Of a stretch of 34,982 nt of DNA, positions 1 to 10,113 are shown piece after piece. Below the pieces are notes generated by a model. It had not been told where the DNA came from. It saw only the letters and a program-made list of their open reading frames with translations, and made no database searches. A program made the translations under genes and the position numbers. Numbering within the stretch: the first letter of the stretch is position 1; the number at the start of each line of letters is the position of its first letter. Source of the DNA: Alteromonadaceae bacterium (lineage in GTDB: Bacteria > Pseudomonadota > Gammaproteobacteria > Enterobacterales > Alteromonadaceae); the NCBI GenBank assembly GCA_013216005.1, contig JABSOJ010000016.1, forward strand, positions 1-34,982. The letters run 5' to 3'.

Positions 1-497
1 TAGGTTTGAACTCATGTAAATTAACAGAAAACATTGTTGAACTGTAACCCTAATTTAGCCTATATGGTCAGTGCCAGATTTTAAATAGCGTCGCCTAATA
101 ATTACGCATTGTATACTTTTTACACTAAAATCGTATAAAAAACATATATATTTTATTAGGTGCGGAATGTCAGTTATTATTCATAACAGGAACATAAATG
201 CTAAAGTAGTTATCTTACTCTAACTTAAATTTGTTCATAAAACACTGCTAGTAACACATTGATAAGTCAGTAAATAAAAAATAGTTTAATTAAAATATCG
301 CGCCCTACTACAAAGAGGTTAACATATTGATTTACACACTAAAAACTTACCTGTTATTCATGTTTAATTAAATATTGTAATATTAAGTATTTTTGAAGTA
401 CGCTTTGTTACAAGCTTTCCTTTGCTTGATAGCAAATAATAGGCGACAATTAATAGATAATACTCAATGTATTCATCTGAAAATAGTAAGGATTATC

Positions 498-1751
498 ATG
501 AAAGGTTTTTTTATCTTTTTGCTGCTCTGCATATCCACCAATGGGTTTGCAACGGAACAGGCAGAAGAAATATTTAAACAACTTGCCCCGTCTTTATATC
601 AAATACGATTAATTGACAAAACAAGTGGTGAAAAATCATCAATTGGGTCAGGGTTTCAAATCAACAAAGATGGTTTAATTGCCACTAATTATCATGTTAT
701 TTCAGGCTTTGCCAGTCATCCAGCAAAATACACAATAGAATTTTTAGACCATCAGGGTAACAAAGGTGTTCTTGAATTAAAAAGTGTTGATGTAATAAAT
801 GATTTAGCCCTGGTTAAGCGTAGTACAGAACACGACATGCCTTACTTTTCTATTGCTACTGACGCTCCCCAAAAAGGTGAAGAAATATTCTCATTAGGAA
901 ACCCTCATGACTTAGGCATGATCGTTGTTCCCGGTACCTACAATGGTTTGAAAAAGGAGTCGTTTAATCAACGCATTCATTTTACTGGCTCTGTAAATCC
1001 CGGTATGAGTGGCGGCCCGGTGGTAAATAGCGAAACAAATGTAGTCGGTGTTAACGTTGCGACTTCAGGAAATCAAATAGGTTTTCTTGTTCCTCATGAC
1101 AAATTAGCTAATTTATATAAAGCATACCAACTATCTCCGCCAGACAGCATTAAAAAACAAATGGCGTTACAACTTTCCCAAAACCAGCAAAAATTGATTT
1201 CGACAATTTTATCCGCCGAGTGGAAAATAAAATCTTTAGGCAATGGCTTGATCCCGACGATTGACGTACCCTTTATTCGTTGTTGGGGTGAATCGAATGC
1301 TGATAAAACAGATGCTTTACTATTAGCTGCTGTTGCTAATTGTTCTCTGGATGAAAATACTTATATCTCTTCCCGTTTCTTTACCAGTAACTTAGAGATG
1401 GAATTTCAATACATGAAAGCTAAAGATCTCAGTGATGCTAAGTTTTATCACTTATATGAAAAAAGAATTCGACGTGCAGGACCCGCGAATAAAGCCTCTA
1501 AAGACAATGTGTCCGAATATCAATGTCACCACGACACTGTGATACCTGATAATCACGCTATTGAAAATAAAACTATTTTTTGTACCCGCTCCTATAAAGA
1601 TTTCCCCAAATTGTTTGATGTTTTATATTTAGCGGCGTCAATAGACAAAGGTAACCAAGCTTTAGTAAGCCATTTTACTATTGCTGGCATTGAACAAGCC
1701 ACAGCATTAGCTTTTACTGAGAAGTTTATGGAGTCTGTAAAATGGAATTAA
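498..1751 (+). CDS. Secreted trypsin-like (S1/HtrA-type) serine protease with an uncharacterised C-terminal domain, no evident PDZ
   Basis: Internal ATG at 498 gives a signal peptide (MKGFFIFLLLCISTNGFA). Catalytic triad motifs are present: TNYHV (His), NDLALVK (Asp), GMSGGPV (Ser). The ~200-aa C-terminal region contains several Cys. Confidence 0.8.
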   Translation: MKGFFIFLLLCISTNGFATEQAEEIFKQLAPSLYQIRLIDKTSGEKSSIGSGFQINKDGLIATNYHVISGFASHPAKYTIEFLDHQGNKGVLELKSVDVINDLALVKRSTEHDMPYFSIATDAPQKGEEIFSLGNPHDLGMIVVPGTYNGLKKESFNQRIHFTGSVNPGMSGGPVVNSETNVVGVNVATSGNQIGFLVPHDKLANLYKAYQLSPPDSIKKQMALQLSQNQQKLISTILSAEWKIKSLGNGLIPTIDVPFIRCWGESNADKTDALLLAAVANCSLDENTYISSRFFTSNLEMEFQYMKAKDLSDAKFYHLYEKRIRRAGPANKASKDNVSEYQCHHDTVIPDNHAIENKTIFCTRSYKDFPKLFDVLYLAASIDKGNQALVSHFTIAGIEQATALAFTEKFMESVKWN

Positions 1752-2701
1752 TTATTGAAGAGATTAGCCGCGGACATAAATTACTTGGTCGCCATAAGAT
1801 TAATAAAAATAACGTAAAAATAGGCAGAGGATACAACAACGATATTATTCTTACTGATCCCCATGTGTGCCCTGAACATTTGTCTTTAAATTATGACGGT
1901 GAAAATTGGACCGTTTCTGATCAAAATACCATTAACGGTAGTTTTTTAGAAACAAATAAACATTCTGCCGACCAGCATGTTGTTAGCTCAGGTGATGTTA
2001 TTTGCTTAGGAAAAACTCAGATACGACTCGTTTTTCCCAATCATCCTGTCCCCCAAAGCGTAACATTCAGCCCCTTTGAAAGCTTAATCAGCAGCACGCG
2101 TCACCCGGCAATCATTATTAGCGCCATGCTCCTTTTTACTTTTGTTGCTGGTTTTCTCTTTTATCTCAACAACTCCACCAAAGTTACCTTTACGCAATTG
2201 TTAGTACCTGCAGTAGGGATGACACTGCTTTTTTGTCTATGGCCCAGCTTGGTTGCCCTCATATCCCATTTAACTAAACATGAAGCAAGGATCATGAACC
2301 AATTGGGCATTAGCTTTGTCTTTTTTAATCTAATGTGGATATCCGATGTTTTTGAATCAATCGTTAAATTTAATGTGTCGAGTAATTGGTCGTTCGCAGG
2401 ATTAATCACCTTATTACCTATCGCTTTAGCATTTTGTTTATTTTGGCTAAACTGCTACGTAGGTTTTCATATGACAAAACGACGTAGATTAACCGTCGCT
2501 TTTAGTTTAACGGCAATATTATTTGGCAGTAGCTTTTTAATTCAATTAAGTCACAAACCCGACTTTAATCCTATGCCTAGGTACAATGGCACCATAATGA
2601 CGCCAAACTTTCTAATTACGTCCAGCAGTACAACCAGCCGTTTTCTAAAAGATAGTGCTCAATTATTCGATAAAGCACGAACAGCAGCTGAAAAAAAATA
2701 A
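1742..2701 (+). CDS. FHA-domain protein with about 5-6 C-terminal transmembrane segments
   Basis: N-terminal FHA signature (VKIGRGYNNDIILTDPHVCPEHLSL...NGSFLE), then several hydrophobic helices. Overlaps the protease gene by 10 bp. Confidence 0.75.
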   Translation: MELIIEEISRGHKLLGRHKINKNNVKIGRGYNNDIILTDPHVCPEHLSLNYDGENWTVSDQNTINGSFLETNKHSADQHVVSSGDVICLGKTQIRLVFPNHPVPQSVTFSPFESLISSTRHPAIIISAMLLFTFVAGFLFYLNNSTKVTFTQLLVPAVGMTLLFCLWPSLVALISHLTKHEARIMNQLGISFVFFNLMWISDVFESIVKFNVSSNWSFAGLITLLPIALAFCLFWLNCYVGFHMTKRRRLTVAFSLTAILFGSSFLIQLSHKPDFNPMPRYNGTIMTPNFLITSSSTTSRFLKDSAQLFDKARTAAEKK

Positions 2702-2704
2702 AAA

Positions 2705-2735
2705 AAGCGGCCTATAGTAAAACTATAGGCCGCTT
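2705..2735. terminator. Bidirectional intrinsic terminator between convergent genes
   Basis: Perfect 13-bp inverted repeat AAGCGGCCTATAG-taaaa-CTATAGGCCGCTT, with an A-run on the left, between the FHA gene and trpS. Confidence 0.85.
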
Positions 2736-2775
2736 CAGGATTCTTAATTAAGGTCCTAAGACTTAAACAAAATAC

Positions 2776-3780
2776 TTATGGCTTAGCAATAAACCCTACC
2801 GCATTATAAACATCAACAAGCACCTTACTTGCTCTTTCTGACGCCTTTTCAGCGCCATTTCGCATCACTTCTTCTAAAAACGCCTGATCATTTCGGTATT
2901 GATGAAACTTTTCTTGAATAGGTTTTAATAATTCAACCACAGCTTCTGCAACATCTCCTTTTAAATGCCCATACATTTTGTCTTCATATTGTGGTACTAG
3001 CTGTTCAACACTTTGTCCTGTTGCACAAGAGAGTAAAGATAACAAATTCGACACACCTGGTTTTTCTTCAGTATTAAAATAAATATTCGCTTGCTCGTCT
3101 GAATCTGTCACTGCACGTTTGATCTTTTTAGTGATTTTTTTAGGATCTTCTAACAAGCCAATAAAATTACCCGGGTTAGTGTCTGATTTTGACATTTTTT
3201 TGCCAGGCTCCAACAAACTCATCACCCGAGCGCCATGCTCTGGAATGTATGGATCAGGCACGGTAAAAACATCACCATAAAGATTGTTAAAGCGATTAGC
3301 GATATCCCGCGCTAATTCTAAATGCTGCTTTTGATCATCGCCAACAGGCACTCTATCCGCACGGTAAAGCAAAATATCTGCCGCCATTAAGACAGGATAA
3401 GTAAATAAGCCCGAATTCATATTCACTTCAGATTTTTGTGACTTGTCTTTATATTGAGTCATACGGTTAAGTTCACCCATTTGGGTGTAACAATTCAACA
3501 CCCAACTTAGCTGACTATGCTCAGGTACATGCGACTGAATAAAAATAGTACTCTTTTGAGGATCTACACCACAGGCAAGATATAAAGCCAGGCCATCCAT
3601 CGTCGCTTTACGTAACGCTTCAGGATTGGGCCGAACAGTAATAGCATGTTGGTCAACTAGCATGTAATAACATTCATGACTTTCTTGCATATTAACCCAT
3701 TGCTTTAATGCGCCTAAATAATTACCTATAGTCAAATCACCTGACGGCTGACAGCCACTTAATACAATCGGTTTATTCAT
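2776..3780 (-). CDS. trpS: Tryptophanyl-tRNA synthetase
   Basis: [30 protein letters not shown] motif (KKMSKSD). Start moved to 3780 (MNKPIVLSG). Confidence 0.97.
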   Translation of the reverse strand: MNKPIVLSGCQPSGDLTIGNYLGALKQWVNMQESHECYYMLVDQHAITVRPNPEALRKATMDGLALYLACGVDPQKSTIFIQSHVPEHSQLSWVLNCYTQMGELNRMTQYKDKSQKSEVNMNSGLFTYPVLMAADILLYRADRVPVGDDQKQHLELARDIANRFNNLYGDVFTVPDPYIPEHGARVMSLLEPGKKMSKSDTNPGNFIGLLEDPKKITKKIKRAVTDSDEQANIYFNTEEKPGVSNLLSLLSCATGQSVEQLVPQYEDKMYGHLKGDVAEAVVELLKPIQEKFHQYRNDQAFLEEVMRNGAEKASERASKVLVDVYNAVGFIAKP

Positions 3781-3917
3781 GATTATCCTTTTACTGCATC
3801 CCAACAGTGGAATTGCATTCTTAATGTTTATTTCAGTTATATTTCAGTATTATTTATACCTAAACTACTTGAGTATAAAAATAATATTTTAAGCAATTTT
3901 ATATTTTAATCATATAA

Positions 3918-4592
3918 TTACTTTGTTACTTTCGAAAGTTCTGTGCGCATTTGATCAATGGCAACTTTATAATCTGGTTGTGAGAAAATTGCAGAGCCCG
4001 CAACAAACATATCAGCGCCTGCTTCAGCTATATCTGCAATATTATCGACTTTAACCCCACCGTCTACTTCTAAACGAATATTACGACCACTGGCATTAAT
4101 TTTTTCACGTACTAAACGTAATTTATCTAACGTGCCGGGGATAAAGGATTGGCCACCAAAACCAGGATTTACAGACATCAATAAAATAACGTCTAACTTA
4201 TCCATAACAAAATCCAGACAATGTAATGGTGTCGCAGGATTTAGTACCAACCCAGCTTTACAGCCGTTATCTTTAATAAGCTGTAAACTACGGTCAATAT
4301 GGTCGCTTCCTTCAGGGTGAAAAGTAATAATGTCCGCACCCGCTTTGGCAAATTCTGGAATTAAACTGTCTACAGGCTTCACCATTAAGTGCACGTCAAT
4401 AGGAGCAGTAATTCCATAATCCCTTAGAGACTTACATATCATAGGACCAAAAGTTAAATTGGGAACAAAGTGATTATCCATCACATCAAAATGAACCACA
4501 TCAGCACCCGCGGCCAATACTTTATCAACATCATCACCTAAACGGGCAAAATCAGCCGAAAGTATTGATGGAGCAATTAAAAATGAAGACAT
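3918..4592 (-). CDS. rpe: Ribulose-phosphate 3-epimerase
   Basis: [53 protein letters not shown] motifs. Confidence 0.97.
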   Translation of the reverse strand: MSSFLIAPSILSADFARLGDDVDKVLAAGADVVHFDVMDNHFVPNLTFGPMICKSLRDYGITAPIDVHLMVKPVDSLIPEFAKAGADIITFHPEGSDHIDRSLQLIKDNGCKAGLVLNPATPLHCLDFVMDKLDVILLMSVNPGFGGQSFIPGTLDKLRLVREKINASGRNIRLEVDGGVKVDNIADIAEAGADMFVAGSAIFSQPDYKVAIDQMRTELSKVTK

Positions 4593-4900
4593 AACGATCC
4601 CTTTGAATCAAACCTTTTTAAATTTGCGCTACTTTACCTAATGAACAAGCATTAATGAAGCAAAACTAAATATTGTTGGATTAAAATATTGCACTTTATT
4701 TGCTCTTTATGCATAGTTACGCACCAATATAGCGCAATATTTTTTTCGATTACACTTATTTCAGGATAAAATAAAAGACAATCATTTGAATTTATTACAA
4801 TATAAATATTTTCTCGCCATTTTTTAATACAGGCATTGTCCTTGCTCATCCTATTAACACAATATGTAATCATTATTAAGACTAATTAAAGAGTATCAAC

Positions 4901-5566
4901 ATGAAAAAAACATATATATCACTTGCACTCACATCAATTATCGCTAGTTCAGCTTTTGTCTCAACTCAAACAATGGCGGTTGAAGGTTTATCTGCCAATG
5001 CCAGCGTAACTAATAACTATTTATGGCGTGGTGTTACTCAAACAACTAATGCGGCAGCGGTTTCTGGTGGCATTGATTATGAGGACAAATCAGGATTTTA
5101 TGCTGGTGCCTGGACCTCAAATGCTGATTGGGCTCCAAATATGTCCTACGAATTAGATCTATACGGTGGTTTTTCCAATGAGTTAAGTAATGGTATTGGC
5201 TACGATGTTGGCTTCATCTATTACAATTATGATAACAGTGCCAATACAGATTTCAGTGAAGTATATGCAAATATTTCTTGGAAGTTTTTAACTGTTGGTT
5301 ATGCAACGTTAATCGATTCTGATTCAGGCGGTGAATTTGCTGATGATACTTATATTAGTGCTGACGCAGCATTTGAACTTACCTCTGACATTATTTTAGG
5401 ATTACATATCGGTACCTATGACTTCAGCGCAGGTGGTGATTATATTGAATACAGCGTTAACATAAGCAAAGATAATTTTACTTTTACATTAGCTGACACT
5501 GACATTGATGGCACTGGCGGAGACGTTAACATTACCGTTTCTTATACTGTTGATTTTGATTTATAA
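4901..5566 (+). CDS. TorF-family putative outer membrane porin (TIGR02001-like)
   Basis: Signal peptide ending MAVE; ANASVTNNYLWRGVTQT...VSGGIDYEDKSGFYAGAWTSN pattern and beta-barrel-like C-terminus ending in aromatic/hydrophobic residues. Confidence 0.8.
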   Translation: MKKTYISLALTSIIASSAFVSTQTMAVEGLSANASVTNNYLWRGVTQTTNAAAVSGGIDYEDKSGFYAGAWTSNADWAPNMSYELDLYGGFSNELSNGIGYDVGFIYYNYDNSANTDFSEVYANISWKFLTVGYATLIDSDSGGEFADDTYISADAAFELTSDIILGLHIGTYDFSAGGDYIEYSVNISKDNFTFTLADTDIDGTGGDVNITVSYTVDFDL

Positions 5567-5657
5567 GCATTAATTGAATATTGTTTGCCAATGAATCATA
5601 CTTAGTCCCTTGGAATAAATACGCTAATATTTTACTTATTTTACTTAAGGGAACAAA

Positions 5658-5858
5658 ATGTCTGACAACAAAAGTAACAGCTTCAAAGAAACGTTTAAAA
5701 GTGTTGGTGCCGCTTTCTTTGGTGTGCAAAGTAACAAAAACCGCGAAAGAGACTTTAATCACGGGAAATTGAGTCATTTCATTATTGCCGGTATTATTGC
5801 CGTACTTATTTTTATTGCTTCATTGGTTGCTGTGGTTTCTTTGGTATTACCCGGATAA
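5658..5858 (+). CDS. Small DUF2970-type membrane protein
   Basis: 66 aa; SFKETFKSVGAAFFGVQSNKNRERDF followed by one TM helix, resembling DUF2970. Preceded by AAGGGAAC. Confidence 0.7.
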   Translation: MSDNKSNSFKETFKSVGAAFFGVQSNKNRERDFNHGKLSHFIIAGIIAVLIFIASLVAVVSLVLPG

Positions 5859-5890
5859 TACCAATTTCATTAATGAGTGAAATTGGTATT
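5857..5890. terminator. 13-bp perfect inverted repeat between convergent genes (terminator and/or interspersed palindromic repeat)
   Basis: AATACCAATTTCA-ttaatgag-TGAAATTGGTATT, overlapping the end of the DUF2970 gene and 11 bp from the end of dam. Confidence 0.65.
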
Positions 5891-5900
5891 CTGAATAAAT

Positions 5901-6737
5901 TTACTGATGAATTGATTTTTTATCAAAAAAAGCTAACAATTCTGAAACCTTCTTCCTGTTACTTCCTTTTTGACTAATTGTACGAGCAACTTTAATTGAT
6001 TTTATTTTACTCGCATGTTCATAAATTTTGCGGGTCCAAATAGTATCGTGATTACTGATCAATACCGATATATTTGAAGAGTCAGTAACTTCCTCTGCAG
6101 CATTAGCCAAATCAGCTTGTTCATCTAAACTAAATCCATTGCCAGCATAACTGGTAAAACTCGCCGTTTTGCTTAGAGGCACATAAGGCGGATCACAGTA
6201 AATTACATCATTACTTTTTGCACGTTCAAATGTCTGACGATACCCTTCACAGACAAAAGTGGCATTTTGCGCTTTTTCAGCAAAATAATTTAATTCAGCT
6301 TCAGGGAAATAAGGACGTTTGTATTTACCAAAGGGAACGTTATAACCACCAGATTTATTGTAACGACACAAACCGTTGTAACCATGTCGATTCATATACA
6401 AGAAAATCAACGAACGAAAATATTTATCTTTACTCTGATTAAATTCACTTCTTAACTGGTAATAAACTTCAGGTTGATTATTGGAAATATCAAAAATTTT
6501 AGCGGCGTCAGCAATAAATTGTTGCGGTTTTTTTTGTACTATTCGGTACAGGTTAATTAAATCATGATTAATGTCATTCAGTAAATAGTGTGAATAATCG
6601 GTATTTAAAAAAACAGAACCTGCTCCAACAAAAGGCTCAATTAATCGATCGGCTTCAGGCAACATTTTTTTAATAACATCACTAAGTCTGTATTTCCCTC
6701 CAGCCCATTTAAGAAATGCCCGATGTTTTTTTGTCAT
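5901..6737 (-). CDS. dam: DNA adenine methyltransferase (Dam)
   Basis: FLKWAGGKYRL, EPFVGAGSVFLN, YCDPPYVPLS motifs; located downstream of damX. Confidence 0.96.
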   Translation of the reverse strand: MTKKHRAFLKWAGGKYRLSDVIKKMLPEADRLIEPFVGAGSVFLNTDYSHYLLNDINHDLINLYRIVQKKPQQFIADAAKIFDISNNQPEVYYQLRSEFNQSKDKYFRSLIFLYMNRHGYNGLCRYNKSGGYNVPFGKYKRPYFPEAELNYFAEKAQNATFVCEGYRQTFERAKSNDVIYCDPPYVPLSKTASFTSYAGNGFSLDEQADLANAAEEVTDSSNISVLISNHDTIWTRKIYEHASKIKSIKVARTISQKGSNRKKVSELLAFFDKKSIHQ

Positions 6738-6855
6738 ACCGCCTGTTCGCCTTAACTTAACTTAAAATATTACATATCAGTATTACTTAGAAGCATGCCT
6801 CCAAACAACGCAAATATCTTTAAAGAGTAAGCGGAATTGTATCCTTTATTAACGC

Positions 6856-8280
6856 TTATTGGGAGCTTTCAAAGGCATTGATTTCATTATTAATCGCACT
6901 AATTGATTTAATCCATGGTCGACGCTGTTTTAGCGCATTCGGTAAACTTAAAATAAGGGCTTCAGCTTCGGCTCTATCGGTAAAATGCTCAGAAGTGATA
7001 ACAAATACAGTTAAATTATTTAATAAGCGATAATACCCCTTAAAATTAACGTCCTGATAATCAGCAACTAATACATCAGACACTTTCTTATCACTAAAAA
7101 TGTCAAACTGCAAAACAAAGCCGTGATTGAACTGTTGATAATATTGTGCATTAATTTTTTTATTTTCAATACCCGTCGAATTAATCAACGTCGAATCAGT
7201 TAAGCTAGGTTGAGCAATATCAGACTGTATAAATTCATTTCTTTTACTCACATTAACCACTTCATTACTTTCGTCAGAGTTGATATTTTCTGCGGAAGCA
7301 ATCTCTTCTTCAAACAATGCAATTGCGTTAACAATATCTTCCGGTTTCGCGGGTTGAATACTTTCTTTTAAAAGTTTAACTGTTGCTAATGGTTTATTCT
7401 GACCCGTTAAGGATAAAAGTATATCTTCAGTACTGGCAAGACTCCCTTGTGTAATAGAAGTTGCTGTTAAATTAACACCCTTAGATGAATTTGTTACAAA
7501 AACTTGCTGTGAACCAGTAGCTTCTGTAAGTGATAAACTTTTATCCTGCTCAATATTTTTAGCCGTATTTGTATCAGAGGAAGAAAGCGCGCTAAAGCTC
7601 ATCGAATCTCGTTGGTATAAACTATAAATAATGGCTGAAGTGACTACGCCTAGTAACGTTATACCTATCAAAGCTTTTTTGAAAATAGTGATCTCAAATA
7701 ACGAAGATTTACGCTTAAATAGTGGGTCTTTAAATGATAATAACTGTCCGGTATTAGCAGAAAGTATTGACATTTTATTTTCGAATAATGCCTTATTCTC
7801 AACAATTAAACCGCCTGCTTTCGCAGTACCCAACATTAGCACATTAATACTGGTATTCGTTTTTTGACAAATTTTAGTTAACTGACATAGCTCATACATT
7901 AACTGTAATGATAATAAATGTGCATGTTCTATAACGATACTGATAGCCTCATCCGAATTTTTGGCTAAATTAAAAATACTCACAGCCAATGACTGTTCAG
8001 GATCAAACAAGCTATTACCAAATAGCTGCTCAATAATTCGGCACCTTATTTGAATGTCATTTAATTTTGCAGAAATAGAAATGAAGCAGGCATTTTGATC
8101 AGCGGGTAAAGCTCCAAGAAACAAACTGCCAACCTTTGAATAAGCTTCAATTTGTTCGTCAACAATTAAAATAGCCTGTTTAGAGAATCTTAAGATGTAA
8201 TCTATACGCGCATTAGTACTAATTGTTTCGACAGTAGGAGCATTCATTGTTAATTTAGTTGTCTGTGCTAATGCGGACAT
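6856..8280 (-). CDS. damX: DamX-like protein with SPOR domain and degenerate N-terminal ATPase-like region
   Basis: Position between aroB and dam; central TM (ALIGITLLGVVTSAIIYSLY); C-terminal SPOR-like region (GFVLQFDIFSDKKVSDVL...AEALILSLP...KSISAI). Confidence 0.82.
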   Translation of the reverse strand: MSALAQTTKLTMNAPTVETISTNARIDYILRFSKQAILIVDEQIEAYSKVGSLFLGALPADQNACFISISAKLNDIQIRCRIIEQLFGNSLFDPEQSLAVSIFNLAKNSDEAISIVIEHAHLLSLQLMYELCQLTKICQKTNTSINVLMLGTAKAGGLIVENKALFENKMSILSANTGQLLSFKDPLFKRKSSLFEITIFKKALIGITLLGVVTSAIIYSLYQRDSMSFSALSSSDTNTAKNIEQDKSLSLTEATGSQQVFVTNSSKGVNLTATSITQGSLASTEDILLSLTGQNKPLATVKLLKESIQPAKPEDIVNAIALFEEEIASAENINSDESNEVVNVSKRNEFIQSDIAQPSLTDSTLINSTGIENKKINAQYYQQFNHGFVLQFDIFSDKKVSDVLVADYQDVNFKGYYRLLNNLTVFVITSEHFTDRAEAEALILSLPNALKQRRPWIKSISAINNEINAFESSQ

Positions 8281-8365
8281 ATTTCACCTTACTGGGTTTT
8301 ACAGTAATCTAAGTAAGCAGCTTGGACACTACTTAGAAAATTACTTGGCTTTCCAGCCATTAAAA

Positions 8366-9430
8366 TCACAGAATTTGTTGAAGCATGTCCTCTGTAACAT
8401 CATCACGAATTTCAGACTTACCAATAGCAGTTGGCACGATAAACCGCAATTTTCCAGCTAGAGTTTTTTTATCACGACGCATATGGCAGATAAACTCGTT
8501 AAAGCCCATAGATTCAGGAGCACATAACGGTAAATTAAAAGCCAAGATCAAAGATTCAATACGACGGAGATCTGACACTTCAAGCAAATTCATTCCTACT
8601 GCCAATTTAGCAGCAAGTACCATGCCAGCAGCAACGGCCTCACCATGAAGCCATTTTCCATAACCTTGATCAGCTTCTATCGCATGACCAAAAGTATGAC
8701 CTAAATTTAATAATGCTCTAACGCCAGCTTCAGTCTCGTCTGCAGCTACAATATCGGCTTTGCATTGACAGCATTTTTCAATCATTGCAGCAAGAGTAGT
8801 GTTGTCTTTACCATTAATCAGGCTAATGTTTTCTTCAAGCCATTGGAAAAAATCACCATCACCTAAAATACCATATTTGATAACTTCAGCCATTCCCGCA
8901 TTAAATTCTCGCTCTGGCAAAGTAGATAATGTGTTTATATCAATAAAAACAGCTTTGGGCTGATAAAAAGCCCCAATCATATTTTTGCCTAAAGCATGAT
9001 TAACAGCAGTTTTACCACCCACAGAAGAATCTACCTGAGAAAGTACTGTAGTAGGTACTTGAATAAAATCTATACCACGCTGATAACAAGCAGCGGCAAA
9101 ACCTGTGATATCTCCAATAACCCCTCCACCTAAAGCAATAAGCGTCGTATCACGACCGTGACCGTTTGCCAGCAGGTGAGACATTATTTTCTCAAAGTTA
9201 CTGAGGCTTTTTTCAGCTTCGCCATCAGGTAAAATTATTTCGTCTACCAGATAATCCGTCAGCTGTTGCTTGATGGTATCGGCATAAAGAGGGTGCACAA
9301 TGGTATTGGAAACAATACAGACTCTTTTACCGCGGATATGAGAAGAAAAAAGGCTATTTTGATTTAAAAGCCCCGAATCTATGGTTATTGGATAGCTGCG
9401 ATCGCCAAGATCGACTAAAAGTGTGGTCAT
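8366..9430 (-). CDS. aroB: 3-dehydroquinate synthase
   Basis: [63 protein letters not shown] motifs. Confidence 0.98.
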   Translation of the reverse strand: MTTLLVDLGDRSYPITIDSGLLNQNSLFSSHIRGKRVCIVSNTIVHPLYADTIKQQLTDYLVDEIILPDGEAEKSLSNFEKIMSHLLANGHGRDTTLIALGGGVIGDITGFAAACYQRGIDFIQVPTTVLSQVDSSVGGKTAVNHALGKNMIGAFYQPKAVFIDINTLSTLPEREFNAGMAEVIKYGILGDGDFFQWLEENISLINGKDNTTLAAMIEKCCQCKADIVAADETEAGVRALLNLGHTFGHAIEADQGYGKWLHGEAVAAGMVLAAKLAVGMNLLEVSDLRRIESLILAFNLPLCAPESMGFNEFICHMRRDKKTLAGKLRFIVPTAIGKSEIRDDVTEDMLQQIL

Positions 9431-9445
9431 TTTATAAAGTTCTGT

Positions 9446-9964
9446 TTAGAAGTTTAATCGTTCAACAATTTTATTAGCAACCACTTTTGCACTTTGATCA
9501 TCTGTTTTGACAATAACATCAGCTATTTCTTCATACAAAGGATTGCGCTCTACTGCTAATTTTTCAAGTACAACTCTTGGCTCTTCCGATGTTTGTAATA
9601 ATGGACGACGACGATCTCTTTGCGTACGTGCTACTTGTTTGTCTATCGTAGTTTCAAGATAAACAACAATGCCACGCGCGGATAAATGATTGCGAACTTC
9701 TGCACTGATCACTGAACCGCCACCGGTTGCCAGGACAATACCTTGCTTCTCGCTCAGGTCATCAATTACCGACTCTTCTCTTCTGCGAAAGCCTTCTTCG
9801 CCCTCAAGATCGAAAACCCAGGCGATATCCGCACCGGTTCTCCGCTCAATTTCTTGATCAGAATCGAAAAAATCCAGATGCAGCTTTTCAGCCAGCTCTC
9901 TACCAATGGTGCTTTTGCCTGCGCCCATAGGGCCAACAAGGAAAATGTTACGTTTTTCTGCCAT
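9446..9964 (-). CDS. aroK: Shikimate kinase
   Basis: Walker [42 protein letters not shown]. Confidence 0.98.
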   Translation of the reverse strand: MAEKRNIFLVGPMGAGKSTIGRELAEKLHLDFFDSDQEIERRTGADIAWVFDLEGEEGFRRREESVIDDLSEKQGIVLATGGGSVISAEVRNHLSARGIVVYLETTIDKQVARTQRDRRRPLLQTSEEPRVVLEKLAVERNPLYEEIADVIVKTDDQSAKVVANKIVERLNF

Positions 9965-10067
9965 TAGACTAACTTAATACTCAATGTAATTAATTACGGT
10001 TAACAGGATGTGAGGGAACCCCCTCGTAAATTTTAAGGGCGTAATTATCGCAATTGTTAGGTGGTGA

Positions 10068-10107
10068 TTGCAAGTAAGTGTAGCAAAAATTCGCAACTTA
10101 CTTGCAA
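10068..10107. terminator. Inverted repeat between pilQ and aroK (possible attenuator/terminator)
   Basis: TTGCAAGTAAGT (10068-10079) and ACTTACTTGCAA (10096-10107), perfect 12-bp arms with a 16-nt loop. Confidence 0.45.
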
Positions 10108-10113
10108 ATAAAG

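Noticed and set aside
1-497. AT-rich leading region with poly-A/T stretches
   Set aside because: No ORF, RNA gene or clear regulatory motif could be supported; probably promoter or intergenic sequence for the protease gene.
4652-4873. 73-aa minus-strand ORF between rpe and the porin
   Set aside because: AT-rich intergenic ORF with no recognisable domain or convincing RBS; overlaps the likely promoter region of the porin.
5581-5772. Plus-strand 63-aa ORF and opposite-strand 81-aa ORF (5532-5777)
   Set aside because: Both overlap the better-supported DUF2970-type gene (5658-5858) in other frames.
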